Assembly: GCF_002018875.1 (NCBI RefSeq)
Contig: NZ_MVOL01000001.1
Coordinates: 248,001-312,000, forward strand
Direction of reading: 5' to 3'
Length of the DNA stretch: 64,000 bases
Source of the DNA: Pseudomonas sp. MF4836
GTDB lineage: Bacteria > Pseudomonadota > Gammaproteobacteria > Pseudomonadales > Pseudomonadaceae
Shown here: piece by piece, positions 28,291 through 37,567 of the stretch
How positions within the stretch are numbered: the stretch's first letter is position 1
Layout of the letters: the number at the start of each line of letters is the position of its first letter
The notes under the pieces: generated by a model
What the model saw: only the letters and a program-made list of their open reading frames with translations
Told to the model about the DNA's origin: nothing
The model's database searches: none
Program-made: the position numbers and the translations under genes

Positions 28291-31200
28291 ATGCACCTGC
28301 TCAGGACCCAGCCCGGCGGTTTCGTGTCGGATGACAACATTGCCGACCTTGGACAAACCCCCGCCGAGCTGGTGATCCTGTGCAGCGGCGACTCCAGCCT
28401 GGCGCTGCTGGCGGAAGCGGCCCAGCAGTTGCCGGACGACTTCCCGAGCTTTCGCCTGGCCAACCCGATGCAGGTGCAGAACCACGCCTCGGTCGACCTG
28501 TATGTCGACCAGGTGCTGCGTCATGCCAAGGTGATCCTGATTTCCCTGCACGGCGGCATCGGCTACTGGCGCTACGGCGTCGAACGCCTGGTGCAACTGG
28601 CCGAGCGCGGGGTGCAGCTGATTCTGGTGCCGGGGGATGACCGCCCGGATCCGGAGCTCAGCGACCTGAGCACGGTGCCGGGCGCCGCGCGCGATCGGCT
28701 GTGGCACTTCTTGCGCCAGGGTGGGCGCGACAACGCCCTGAATCTGTACCGTTGCCTGGCCGCCAGCCTGCTGGGCCGCGACTATGCCTGGGCCGAGCCG
28801 CAGACCTTGCCGCGCACGGCGATTTACCACCCCCATAAAAGTGCCGCGACCCTGGGCGATTGGCAGGCCGACTGGCACGCCGGACAGCCGGTGGCGGCGG
28901 TGCTGTTTTACCGCTCCCATCTGCAGGCGGCCAATACCGGGTTTATTGATGTGTTTTGCCAGCGTTTGCAGGCGGCCGGGCTCAACCCGTTGCCGATTGC
29001 CCTGGCCAGTCTCAAGGAGCCCGGCTGCCTGACGATGGTCGAAGACTTGCTGGATGAAGTCGAGGCCGGGGTGATTCTGAACACCACCGGCTTTGCCCAG
29101 TCAAGCCCCGAGGCCCCGCATCTGCGGCCATTTCGGCGCAATATCCCGGTGATCCAGGCCATCTGCGCCCAGGACAACGAACCCGGCTGGCGCGCCAGCG
29201 AACAAGGCCTGGGCCCGCGCGACCTGGCGATGCACATCGCTTTGCCCGAGCTGGACGGGCGCATCATCAGCCGGCCCATCAGCTTCAAGGACCTGGCCTG
29301 GCGCAGCGAGCGCAGCCAGTCGGACGTGGTCTGCTACCGGGCCCAGCCCGAGCGCATGGATTTCGTCGCCGAGCTGGCGCGGCGCTGGATCGAATTGGCC
29401 CGGGTGCCCAACGGGCAAAAGCGCATCGCGCTGATCCTGGCCAACTACCCGACCCGGGACGGGCGCATCGGCAATGGTGTCGGCCTGGATACCCCGGCGG
29501 CGGCGCTGAATATCCTGCGCGCCTTGCAGGCCGAGGGCTACCCGCTGAGCACCGAACTGCCGGCCAGCGGCACGGCGTTGATCCAGCAATTGCTCGGTGG
29601 CGTCAGCAATGACCTCGACAGCATCGACCTGCGGCCCTGCGCGCAAAGCCTGGCGCTGGACGACTACCGGCTGATGTTCAACGCCTTGCCCGAAGCCAAT
29701 CGACAGGCGGTGCAAGCGCGTTGGGGCAGCCCGGAACAGGACCCGATGTTTCGCGGCGGACGGATGATGGTCGCCGGCCTGCGTTTTGGCCTGACCTTTG
29801 TCGGTATCCAGCCGGCCCGGGGCTATCAGGTCGATCCCAGTGCGGTCTACCACGACCCGGACCTGGTGCCGCCCCACGGTTACCTGGCGTTCTATTTCTG
29901 GCTGCGCCAGGCCTATGGCGCCCACGGACTGATTCACGTCGGTAAGCACGGCAACCTGGAGTGGCTGCCGGGCAAGGGTGTCGGGCTGTCCGAGAGCTGC
30001 TGGCCGGATGCATTGCTGGGGCCGCTGCCCAATATCTACCCGTTTATCGTCAATGACCCGGGGGAGGGCGCCCAGGCCAAGCGCCGGACCCAGGCGGTGA
30101 TCATCGACCACCTGATGCCGCCCCTGACCCGCGCCGAAACCTATGGTCCGCTGCGCGACCTGGAGCTGTTGGCCGACGAGTATTACGAAGCCCAACTGCT
30201 GGACCCGCGGCGTGCCCGCGAGTTGCAGCGCGACATTCTCAAGCTGGTGCGGGAAACCCGCATCGACCGCGAATTGCAGCTCGACGAAAAACTCGACAGC
30301 GACGCCGATGCGGCGATCTGGCTGCCACGCCTGGACACCTACCTGTGCGACCTCAAGGAATCGCAGATCCGCGACGGCCTGCACGTGTTCGGCGAATCGC
30401 CCACCGGGCGCCTGCGCCTCGACACCCTGCTGGCCCTGCTGCGCATCCCCCGCGGCGATGGCCGGGGCGCGCAGTCGAGCCTGCTGCGGGCCCTGGCCAA
30501 GGCTTTCGAGCTGGGGTTCGATCCGCTGGATTGCGCCCTGGCCGAACCCTGGAGCGAACGCCGTCCGCCGCTGTTGCAGCAGGTCAGCACTGAGCTGTGG
30601 CGCACCGCCGGGGATACCCGCGAGCGCCTCGAACTGTTTGCCGGACAGTTGATCGAAAGTGCCCTGCAAGGGCCGCTGGAGCAACTCGAGGAGCCGGGTT
30701 GGGCAGAGGTGAAGGTGATTATCGACGGCCTGCGCGACGTGGTCGCACCGCGCCTGGATGCCTGCGGCCCGGCAGAAATGCGCGGCCTGCTGGATGCCCT
30801 GGGCGGGCGCTTCGTGCCGGCCGGGCCCAGTGGTGCGCCGAGTCGCGGACGCCTGGACGTGCTGCCCACCGGACGCAATTTTTTCTCGGTGGACGTGCGC
30901 AACCTGCCGACCACCACCGCCTGGCGCATCGGCTTTCAGTCAGCCCATCTGATTCTTGAGCGACACCTGCAGGATCACGGCGACCACCTGCGCCAGCTCG
31001 GGCTCTCGGTGTGGGGCACGGCGACCATGCGCACCGGCGGTGATGATATCGCCCAGGCCATGGCCCTGATGGGCGTGCGCCCGGTGTGGGCCACCGGCAG
31101 CCAGCGGGTCGATGACTTCGAGATCCTGCCCCTGAGCCTGCTGGACCGGCCTCGGGTCGACGTGACCCTGCGGGTCTCGGGGTTCTTCCGCGACGCCTTC

Positions 31201-32061
31201 GCCAACCTGATCCGGCTGTTCGATGCGGCGGTGCAGGCAGTGGCGGCGCTGGATGAGCCCGATGACCTCAACCCGCTGGCGGCCAAGGTCCGCGCCGAGC
31301 GCCAGAGCCTGCTGGAGGCAGGGCTGGATGCCGACGCGGCGGCGCGCCAGGCCGGCTGGCGGATTTTCGGGGCCAAGCCCGGTGCCTATGGGGCCGGGGT
31401 CCAGGGCGCCATCGATGGGCGCCTGTGGCAAAGCCGCGAAGACCTGGCCGAGGTCTACCTCAATTGGGGCGGTTATGCCTACGGCGGCAGTGATGAGGGC
31501 ACGGCGGCTCGGGAGCAGTTCGCCCAGCGCCTGAGCCAGGTGCAGGCGGTGCTGCAAAACCAGGACAATCGCGAGCACGACCTGCTCGACTCCAACGACT
31601 ACTACCAGTTCCAGGGCGGCATGCTGGCGGCGGTGGAAAGCCTCAGCGGGGCCAAGGCCGCCAGTTACCATGGCGACCACAGCCAGCCGGACCTGCCGAA
31701 AATCCGCAGCCTCAAGGAAGAGTTGAACCGGGTGATCCGTTCCCGGGCGGCCAATCCGAAGTGGATCGAGGGGGTCAAGCGCCATGGCTATAAAGGCGCT
31801 TTTGAAATGGCCGCGACCGTGGATAATCTGTTTGCCTTCGACGCCACCACCGAACTGATCGATGACCATCAATACGCCTTGCTGGCTGACGCCTATGTGC
31901 TTGACCCGTCGACCCGCGAGTTTATCCGGCAGCACAACCCCCATGCCCTGCGCGACATGACCGAACGCCTGCTCGAAGCCCAGCAGCGTGGCCTGTGGCA
32001 AGAGCCTGGCGAGTACCGCGAGGCCCTGGAAAACCTGCTGCTGGACATCGAAGAGAGCTAG
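28291..32061 (+). CDS. cobN: Cobaltochelatase subunit CobN
   Basis: The large (1256-residue) catalytic subunit that inserts Co2+ into hydrogenobyrinate a,c-diamide in the aerobic B12 pathway. It belongs to the CobN/ChlH family and has the signature LIHVGKHGNLEWLPGKG at about 548-564, IVNDPGEGAQAKRR, and a C-terminal KPGAYGAG and LDSNDYYQFQGG. It follows cobW by three bases. The partner ATPase genes are of the ChlI/ChlD type (next two genes) instead of cobS/cobT, as is common in Pseudomonas. Confidence 0.96.
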   Translation: MHLLRTQPGGFVSDDNIADLGQTPAELVILCSGDSSLALLAEAAQQLPDDFPSFRLANPMQVQNHASVDLYVDQVLRHAKVILISLHGGIGYWRYGVERLVQLAERGVQLILVPGDDRPDPELSDLSTVPGAARDRLWHFLRQGGRDNALNLYRCLAASLLGRDYAWAEPQTLPRTAIYHPHKSAATLGDWQADWHAGQPVAAVLFYRSHLQAANTGFIDVFCQRLQAAGLNPLPIALASLKEPGCLTMVEDLLDEVEAGVILNTTGFAQSSPEAPHLRPFRRNIPVIQAICAQDNEPGWRASEQGLGPRDLAMHIALPELDGRIISRPISFKDLAWRSERSQSDVVCYRAQPERMDFVAELARRWIELARVPNGQKRIALILANYPTRDGRIGNGVGLDTPAAALNILRALQAEGYPLSTELPASGTALIQQLLGGVSNDLDSIDLRPCAQSLALDDYRLMFNALPEANRQAVQARWGSPEQDPMFRGGRMMVAGLRFGLTFVGIQPARGYQVDPSAVYHDPDLVPPHGYLAFYFWLRQAYGAHGLIHVGKHGNLEWLPGKGVGLSESCWPDALLGPLPNIYPFIVNDPGEGAQAKRRTQAVIIDHLMPPLTRAETYGPLRDLELLADEYYEAQLLDPRRARELQRDILKLVRETRIDRELQLDEKLDSDADAAIWLPRLDTYLCDLKESQIRDGLHVFGESPTGRLRLDTLLALLRIPRGDGRGAQSSLLRALAKAFELGFDPLDCALAEPWSERRPPLLQQVSTELWRTAGDTRERLELFAGQLIESALQGPLEQLEEPGWAEVKVIIDGLRDVVAPRLDACGPAEMRGLLDALGGRFVPAGPSGAPSRGRLDVLPTGRNFFSVDVRNLPTTTAWRIGFQSAHLILERHLQDHGDHLRQLGLSVWGTATMRTGGDDIAQAMALMGVRPVWATGSQRVDDFEILPLSLLDRPRVDVTLRVSGFFRDAFANLIRLFDAAVQAVAALDEPDDLNPLAAKVRAERQSLLEAGLDADAAARQAGWRIFGAKPGAYGAGVQGAIDGRLWQSREDLAEVYLNWGGYAYGGSDEGTAAREQFAQRLSQVQAVLQNQDNREHDLLDSNDYYQFQGGMLAAVESLSGAKAASYHGDHSQPDLPKIRSLKEELNRVIRSRAANPKWIEGVKRHGYKGAFEMAATVDNLFAFDATTELIDDHQYALLADAYVLDPSTREFIRQHNPHALRDMTERLLEAQQRGLWQEPGEYREALENLLLDIEES

Positions 32062-32066
32062 CTACA

Positions 32067-32100
32067 CCTGTAGCCGCTGCCGCAGGCTGCGCTGTCCGGC
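32067..32100. repeat. REP element (family 2), single copy
   Basis: CTGTAGCCGCTGCCG followed by CAGGCTGCG, the same core as at 9512 and 33851. It lies inside the 105-base gap between cobN and the ChlI-type gene, and so inside the operon transcript. Confidence 0.65.
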
Positions 32101-32166
32101 ACAAGCCACACACAACCAGCGCTCACCCCAATCTTTACGCACCCAGGCCCTGACCGAGACCCCGAC

Positions 32167-33174
32167 ATGAGCGATACCCCACATTTTCCGCTGTCCGCCG
32201 TGGTTGGCGCCGATGACCTGAAACTGGCGCTGTGCCTGACTGCCATCGATCCGAAAATCGGTGGGGTGCTGATCGAAGGGCCACGGGGCATGGCCAAGTC
32301 GACTCTGGCCCGGGGGCTGGCGGATCTATTGGCCAGCGGGCAATTTGTCACCTTGCCCCTGGGCGCGACCGAAGAGCGGCTGGTGGGCACCCTGGATCTG
32401 GATGCCGCGCTGGGCGAGGGCCGGGCGCAGTTTTCCCCCGGGGTACTGGCCAAGGCCGATGGCGGCGTGCTGTACGTCGATGAGGTCAACCTGCTGCCCG
32501 ATCATCTGGTGGACCTGTTGCTGGACGTCGCCGCCAGCGGCACCAACCTCATTGAGCGTGACGGCATTTCCCATCGGCATTCGGCGAAGTTCGTGCTGAT
32601 TGGCACCATGAACCCGGAGGAGGGCGAGCTGCGCCCGCAACTGCTCGACCGCTTCGGTCTGAATGTGGCGCTGGGTGGGCAGACGCCGCCGAGCGAGCGC
32701 GGGCAGATCATTCGTCGGCGCCTGGATTTCGACAGTGATCCCCAGGGTTTCTGCGAGCAGTGGGCGCCGCAGCAAGTGGCGCTGCGTGAGCGCTGCCAGG
32801 GCGCACGGGAGTTGCTGGGGCAGATCGCCCTGGACGATGGGGCTCTGGCGCAGATCACCGAGCGCTGTTTCGCCGCTGGGGTCGACGGCCTGCGCGCCGA
32901 CCTGGTGTGGTTGCGCGCGGCACGGGCCCATGCCGCCTGGCGCGGGGCAACGGCGATCACTGGGCAGGATATCGACGCCGTGGCCGAGTTTGCGTTGCGC
33001 CATCGCCGTCGCGACACCCCGCCGGCGGCGGCAGACCAGCCCCAATCTTCCCAGGCGCCGTCCGCGACGCAGCAGCAAGCCGCCACGGGCCAGGGCCAAT
33101 GGGGCGAAATGCCGGCCCAGGCCCAAGCCACCGGCGTGCGCCGTGAAGTGCCGAGCTGGCCAAAAAAGCCCTAG
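32167..33174 (+). CDS. ChlI-type AAA+ ATPase of cobaltochelatase
   Basis: A 335-residue magnesium-chelatase ChlI-like ATPase with Walker A GPRGMAKST (38-46), Walker B VLYVDEVNLL (about 98-107), GTMNPEEGELRPQLLDRFGL as sensor/arginine-finger region, and a helical lid domain. After residue 285 it has a glutamine/alanine-rich tail, which is disordered. It would power cobalt insertion together with CobN and the VWA protein. The end overlaps the open frame of the next gene, implying coupling. Confidence 0.9.
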   Translation: MSDTPHFPLSAVVGADDLKLALCLTAIDPKIGGVLIEGPRGMAKSTLARGLADLLASGQFVTLPLGATEERLVGTLDLDAALGEGRAQFSPGVLAKADGGVLYVDEVNLLPDHLVDLLLDVAASGTNLIERDGISHRHSAKFVLIGTMNPEEGELRPQLLDRFGLNVALGGQTPPSERGQIIRRRLDFDSDPQGFCEQWAPQQVALRERCQGARELLGQIALDDGALAQITERCFAAGVDGLRADLVWLRAARAHAAWRGATAITGQDIDAVAEFALRHRRRDTPPAAADQPQSSQAPSATQQQAATGQGQWGEMPAQAQATGVRREVPSWPKKP

Positions 33175-33227
33175 GCATCCGCCCTCGCTCTGCCGCGGGG
33201 GCGGATGCCAGGCCCCGGGCAGGGAGG

Positions 33228-33842
33228 TTGGACCAGGGACGGCAGGGGCGGGGCCGGGCGGCGACTGAGGGCACGATCAACTGGCCCGGGACCTTGCTCA
33301 CTGGTCGGCCACAGGTGCGCGAGGATCTGCTGTATCGCCTGCGCAGTCGCACGGCCCATGAGCTGTGGCTGGTGATTGTCGACGCCTCGGCCTCGACCCG
33401 CCGGCATTCGGCGCTGAGCGATGCCAAGGGGCTGCTGGCGCAACTGTTCGACGATGCCTACCGCCAGCGCGCCCGGCTGGCGCTGCTGACCGCCAGTGGC
33501 CGCACACCGAGCTGGCAGGTCCAGGGTTTGAAGGCTTCGGCGGATTTGCGCCAGTGGCTGGACGGGCTTGGCGCGGGTGGCGGAACGCCCTTGCTGCAGG
33601 CGCTGGAAGAAGCCGCGCAGTGGCTGGCCCGGCGCCAACGGCGTTTTCCGGCAGAGCAGCAGCGGGTCTTGCTTATCACCGACGGCCGGCTGAAAAGCCT
33701 GCCGCCGCAGCCCCCCCTCAACTGCCCGGCATTGCTGATCGATATCGAGCGCGGCCCCATCCGCCTCGCCCGCGCCCAGCAACTGGCCACTGCCCTGGGC
33801 GCCGAATACCGTCATATCGACCTGCTGCCCCCAACCGCCTGA
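33228..33842 (+). CDS. VWA-domain (ChlD-like) chelatase subunit
   Basis: A protein of at least 204 residues with a von Willebrand A domain. The metal-ion adhesion site DASAST is at about 52-57, with a conserved threonine in GGGTPLLQAL and an ITDG loop, and the protein looks like the C-terminal half of ChlD. TTG 33228 is the first standard start codon, but GGGAGG abuts it directly, which is poor. The same frame is open back to a TGA at 33144 and encodes a plausible basic N-terminus (AKKALGIRPRSAAGADAR), so the real start may be a non-standard codon such as CTG 33156, overlapping the ChlI gene. Last gene of the cobalt operon. Confidence 0.82.
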   Translation: MDQGRQGRGRAATEGTINWPGTLLTGRPQVREDLLYRLRSRTAHELWLVIVDASASTRRHSALSDAKGLLAQLFDDAYRQRARLALLTASGRTPSWQVQGLKASADLRQWLDGLGAGGGTPLLQALEEAAQWLARRQRRFPAEQQRVLLITDGRLKSLPPQPPLNCPALLIDIERGPIRLARAQQLATALGAEYRHIDLLPPTA

Positions 33843-33850
33843 CACAACTC

Positions 33851-33956
33851 CTGTAGCCGCTGCCGATAGGCTGCGCTGTCCCTCACGACCGCCGTAATTC
33901 ACCTGAGACGCCACGGCGTCGGTGCTGGCCAGCGCAGCCTGCTGGCTGCGGCTACG
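33851..33956. repeat. REPIN: inverted pair of family-2 REP elements
   Basis: CTGTAGCCGCTGCCG plus AGGCTGCGCTG (33851-33878) is mirrored by AGCGCAGCCTG plus GGCTGCGGCTACG (33930-33956). The pair can fold as a 106-base cruciform and may serve as the 3' end of the cobalt operon. Confidence 0.7.
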
Positions 33957-33984
33957 CTTGATCCACCGTCACAGGAGTGAATGT

Positions 33985-35631
33985 ATGCGGGTACTGGTGA
34001 GTACCGACAAGGATGATTTTCGGGTCAAGGCTTATGCCGGGACTAATGGGGTATTGCTGGCCATGGACCTGGACCCCGCGCGGCGCAAGGGGTTGCTGGG
34101 GTTTGCCATTGAAAAGCGCAGCGCCACCAAGCCCTGGCTGTTTCTGTTCAACAGCCTGACTTTCCCCGGCAAGGCCCACAGTTTCCCTCAGTACAACGCC
34201 ACGCCGAGCGATCAGGCGCCGTTGCAAAAATTTCGCTGGGCCGATTACGCAGTCAACCCCGGGGCGACCATGGATTACCGGGTGCACCTGGCCTATGGCA
34301 GCCCGGATGCGCCGCAACTGGGGGAGTCGCTGCAGGTCACGATCACGGCCGATAACGGCCTGCCGCCGGGGCAGCGGGTGATCTTCAATCGAGCGGTGGC
34401 CGCCAGCCAGGCGTTTTCGCGCAAGTTTCCCGAGCTGGATGCGCTGATCAGCGCCAACAAGCACCTGCCCATCGAAGCCTGGCCCGAGGCGCCCCGGCAA
34501 TGGCTGGAAAACGGCCTGCTCGGCGAGCTGCTGGGGTTTATCGAACGTGCGGTGGATGCGCACTGGGCGCTGGACATCGCGATCTACGAATACCAGCTGC
34601 AGTCGATCATCGACGCGGTCAATGCCGCCTTCGACCGTGGCGCCAGGGTGCGGGTGCTGTACCACGCCCAGCCCGGGGATGCGGACACGGCGCTGAATCA
34701 GGCCAATCTGCAGCACCTGCCGCCGGCCAATGCACGCGGGCGGGTGACCCACAGCATTTTCCATGACAAGTTCATCGTCCTCAGCCAGCTCGACGCCAAC
34801 GGCACGGCGCAGCCGGCCGCCGTGCTCTGCGGCAGCACCAACTTCACCGCCAACGGGGTCTACCGCCAGGCCAACGTGGTGCACGTGCTGGACAACCCCA
34901 GCCTGGCCGCGAGCTACCTGGAGGTATTCGAGCACATCTGGGCCGCCCCGGCAGACGTCGGCGCGACGCGCAAATGGCTGACCCAGCACAACCCGGTGCG
35001 GCTGGACACGCCGCTGTTTGCCGGGTTTTCCCCGCGCTCGGGGCAGGGCGACCTGCAAGCCTTTGTCGAGATCATCAACGCCTCGAAAAAGGACCTGCTG
35101 TTCGTCACCGCATTCACCCTGCCGGACATGATCCTCAACGCCTTGCTCGGCCAGCCCCACGACGACGTGCTGCGTTACGGCCTGCAAAACACCGCCAGCC
35201 GCATCACCGGTTTCCATGCCGACCGCAGCGCCGAGTTCGCCGCCACCGCATTGCTCAACGACGGCCTGGAAGGCTGGCTGAAGGAAGGACTGAAGGGCCA
35301 GAAGGGCAATTTGCTGGTGCACACCAAGGCCATCGTCAGCGACTTCACCAGCGACGCGCCGGTGATCATCAGCGGCAGCCACAACCTCAGCGCCGCCGCG
35401 AGCAATGGCAATGACGAGAACTTTCTGATCATCCGTGGCGACACCGACCTGGCGGACCGTTACGGCCTGGAGTTGCTGCGTTTTTACGAGCATTACCGCT
35501 TTCGCTATTACGCGAAGAAGCTGGCGCTCAAGCAGGTCCAGCCATTGGCGGTGGATGATGCCTGGAGTGACGATTACTACCGCGAGGGCGACTTGCGCCA
35601 GTTGTCGCGGCTGCGCTTTGCCGGGCGCTGA
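33985..35631 (+). CDS. Phospholipase-D-like protein
   Basis: A 548-residue protein with two PLD-type catalytic halves. Motif 1 is HDKFIVLS (about 260) with GSTNFTANG after it; motif 2 is HTKAIVSD (about 446) with GSHNLSAAA. The second HKD motif is complete, while the first has serine where aspartate is usual. The N-terminal 180 residues are beta-rich. No signal peptide is seen. The activity could be lipase, nuclease or transferase. CAGGAG lies eight bases before the ATG at 33985; the frame extends upstream into the REP pair. It is a single gene. Confidence 0.82.
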   Translation: MRVLVSTDKDDFRVKAYAGTNGVLLAMDLDPARRKGLLGFAIEKRSATKPWLFLFNSLTFPGKAHSFPQYNATPSDQAPLQKFRWADYAVNPGATMDYRVHLAYGSPDAPQLGESLQVTITADNGLPPGQRVIFNRAVAASQAFSRKFPELDALISANKHLPIEAWPEAPRQWLENGLLGELLGFIERAVDAHWALDIAIYEYQLQSIIDAVNAAFDRGARVRVLYHAQPGDADTALNQANLQHLPPANARGRVTHSIFHDKFIVLSQLDANGTAQPAAVLCGSTNFTANGVYRQANVVHVLDNPSLAASYLEVFEHIWAAPADVGATRKWLTQHNPVRLDTPLFAGFSPRSGQGDLQAFVEIINASKKDLLFVTAFTLPDMILNALLGQPHDDVLRYGLQNTASRITGFHADRSAEFAATALLNDGLEGWLKEGLKGQKGNLLVHTKAIVSDFTSDAPVIISGSHNLSAAASNGNDENFLIIRGDTDLADRYGLELLRFYEHYRFRYYAKKLALKQVQPLAVDDAWSDDYYREGDLRQLSRLRFAGR

Positions 35632-35664
35632 GGCCGCCCGGGGCCTGGCTTGGGCCGGGCCCGC

Positions 35665-36237
35665 TCAATTGACGAAAATGATCTTCGAGACCAGTTCCGC
35701 ACTGTTTTTGGCTTGCAGCTTTTTCATCAGCCGCGCGCGGTGGACTTCCACCGTGCGGTGGGAGATCGCCAGTTTCTTCGCCACTTCCTTGCAGGTCAGG
35801 CCGTTGACGATATGCATCGACACTTCGCGTTCGCGGGGTGTGAGGTTGACCGTGGCGTGGTGCGGGCGGTCCATGCGCTCGAAGTGCCAGATCATCAGCT
35901 TGAACGGGTCGTCCAGGGTCAGGGTGTAGCCATGGGCCTTGGCCCAGAACACTTCGCCACTCTTGTGCTGCATGAAGCGTTCGTCGGAATAGGCGCAGCT
36001 GTTGCTGTTGAGCAACCAGTTGCGGCTGCGGTTGCCGATGGTGGTGTAGTCCGCCTGAGAGGGGTAGATCAGCAGGGTCAGGTGGCCCACGAGTTCTTCA
36101 TGGGAGTAGCCGAACAGCTGCAGGAAGGCCTCATTGCAGTCGAGCATCACCCGGTGGCCGGTGATCAGCTGCGGGGCGGGAGACATTTGGAACGCCAGGC
36201 GCTCAAGGTCATTTTTCTGTTGGGCGAAAGCGTTCAT
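35665..36237 (-). CDS. PAS-LuxR transcriptional regulator
   Basis: A 190-residue regulator with an N-terminal PAS sensor domain (about 10-120; QLITGHRVMLDCNEAFLQLFGYS) and a C-terminal LuxR-type helix-turn-helix (about 130-185; LTPREREVSMHIVNGLTCKEVAKKL and HRTVEVHRARLMKKL, quoted in parts). It lacks a receiver domain, so it probably binds a small ligand or redox cofactor directly. AGGA is seven bases before its ATG. It is divergent from the thiolase operon, which it probably controls; the 149-base gap holds a perfect inverted repeat. Confidence 0.87.
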   Translation of the reverse strand: MNAFAQQKNDLERLAFQMSPAPQLITGHRVMLDCNEAFLQLFGYSHEELVGHLTLLIYPSQADYTTIGNRSRNWLLNSNSCAYSDERFMQHKSGEVFWAKAHGYTLTLDDPFKLMIWHFERMDRPHHATVNLTPREREVSMHIVNGLTCKEVAKKLAISHRTVEVHRARLMKKLQAKNSAELVSKIIFVN

Positions 36238-36313
36238 TGGGCATCCTGCCTCGATGTGAATTCGCAGTCGGGGTGCTGCTCCCCGGCGCGGCTACTTATC
36301 CATGTACGTAGTT

Positions 36314-36338
36314 GCACGAACTAGCGAGGGGTTCGTGC
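36314..36338. promoter_or_regulatory. Candidate operator between LuxR regulator and thiolase operon
   Basis: GCACGAAC and GTTCGTGC form perfect 8-base arms around a 9-base spacer, 49 bases before the thiolase start and 77 before the regulator start. The size fits a LuxR/NarL dimer site or an overlapping hairpin. Confidence 0.5.
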
Positions 36339-36386
36339 TGGAGGCATTGTAAGGAATGCCTGTGACAAGCAAAGAAGAAAATCGCC

Positions 36387-37565
36387 ATGACCCATGATTC
36401 CGTATCCATCGTCGCCGCCGGACACACCCCCTTTGGCCGGCTGGACGGTCGCACCCTGGAAGACCTGATCGTTCAGGTCAGCCGCGAGGCCCTGGCGGAC
36501 GCCGCCATCGATGCATCGGAGATCGATGCGCTGTTCCTCGGGCACTTCAACGCCGGGATGGTGCCCGATGCGTTCCCCGCGTCCTTGCTGATGCAGGCCG
36601 ACCCGGGCCTGCGCTTCAAGCCGGCCACCCGCTGCGAGAACGCCTGCGCCTCGGGCTCGGCGGCGATCCAGGCGGGGATCAACGCCATCCTTTCCGGCGC
36701 TGCCGAGCTGGTGCTGGTGGTGGGGGCCGAGAAGATGACCCACAACTCCACGGCCGAGGTCACCCAGGCCCTGGCGGGCGCCGGCTACCAGAACGACGTC
36801 GAAGAGGCGGGGCTGAGTTTCCCCCAGTTGTTCGGCCTGGCCGCCGAGCAGTACCGCGATCGCTATCAGTGCCCGATGGCCTCGATGGCCGCCATCGCCA
36901 CCAAAAACCACTCCAACGCCATGGCCAACCCTTTGGCGCAGATGCACCGGGTCATGGATTTCGAGCATTGCAACAACGTGTCCAAGAGCAACCCCTATGT
37001 AGCGCCATCGCTGCGCCTGACCGATTGCTCGCTGATCAGCGACGGCGCGGCGGCCATTGTGCTGGCCTCGTCCAAGCGCGCCCGGCTGTTTCGGCGTGAT
37101 GTGCTGATTCGCGCCGCGACCCAGGTCAATGACTTCCTGCCGATCGCCCAGCGCGACCTGCTGGCCTTCGAGGGCCCGCAGCGGGCGATTCACTCGGCGC
37201 TGCGCGGGGCCAGCCTGACCTTGACCGACCTGAGCTTTGCCGAGGTCCACGACTGCTTCACCATCGCCGAACTGCTGATTTATGAAGCCATGGGCCTGGC
37301 GCCCAAGGGCGAGGGGCATCGGGCCCTGGACGACGGCATCGTCCGCGCCGGTGGCCGCCTGCCGGTAAACCTGTCCGGCGGGCTCAAGGCCAAGGGGCAT
37401 CCGGTGGGCGCGACCGGGGTGTCAATGCACGCCCTGGCGTTCCGCCAACTGACCGGCGAGCCAATCGGGATCGCCGTGCCGGGCCCGGAGTTCGGGCTGG
37501 TGTTCAACATGGGCGGCATGGCGGTGGCCAACTATGCCTCGGTGCTTCAGGCACTCAGGGCCTGA
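36387..37565 (+). CDS. Thiolase (SCP-x / acetyl-CoA acetyltransferase type)
   Basis: A 392-residue thiolase with the nucleophile Cys87 in ENACASGSAAIQAG, the histidine of HDCFTIAELL, and the GLKAKGHPVGATG loop. It is of the SCP-x-like subclass, which lacks the usual second cysteine motif of degradative thiolases, and would cleave or form a C-C bond in a beta-ketoacyl-CoA. It is the first gene of an operon with an acyl-CoA ligase (two bases later) and an MHS transporter, divergent from a PAS-LuxR regulator. The substrate is unknown. Confidence 0.88.
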   Translation: MTHDSVSIVAAGHTPFGRLDGRTLEDLIVQVSREALADAAIDASEIDALFLGHFNAGMVPDAFPASLLMQADPGLRFKPATRCENACASGSAAIQAGINAILSGAAELVLVVGAEKMTHNSTAEVTQALAGAGYQNDVEEAGLSFPQLFGLAAEQYRDRYQCPMASMAAIATKNHSNAMANPLAQMHRVMDFEHCNNVSKSNPYVAPSLRLTDCSLISDGAAAIVLASSKRARLFRRDVLIRAATQVNDFLPIAQRDLLAFEGPQRAIHSALRGASLTLTDLSFAEVHDCFTIAELLIYEAMGLAPKGEGHRALDDGIVRAGGRLPVNLSGGLKAKGHPVGATGVSMHALAFRQLTGEPIGIAVPGPEFGLVFNMGGMAVANYASVLQALRA

Positions 37566-37567
37566 GC

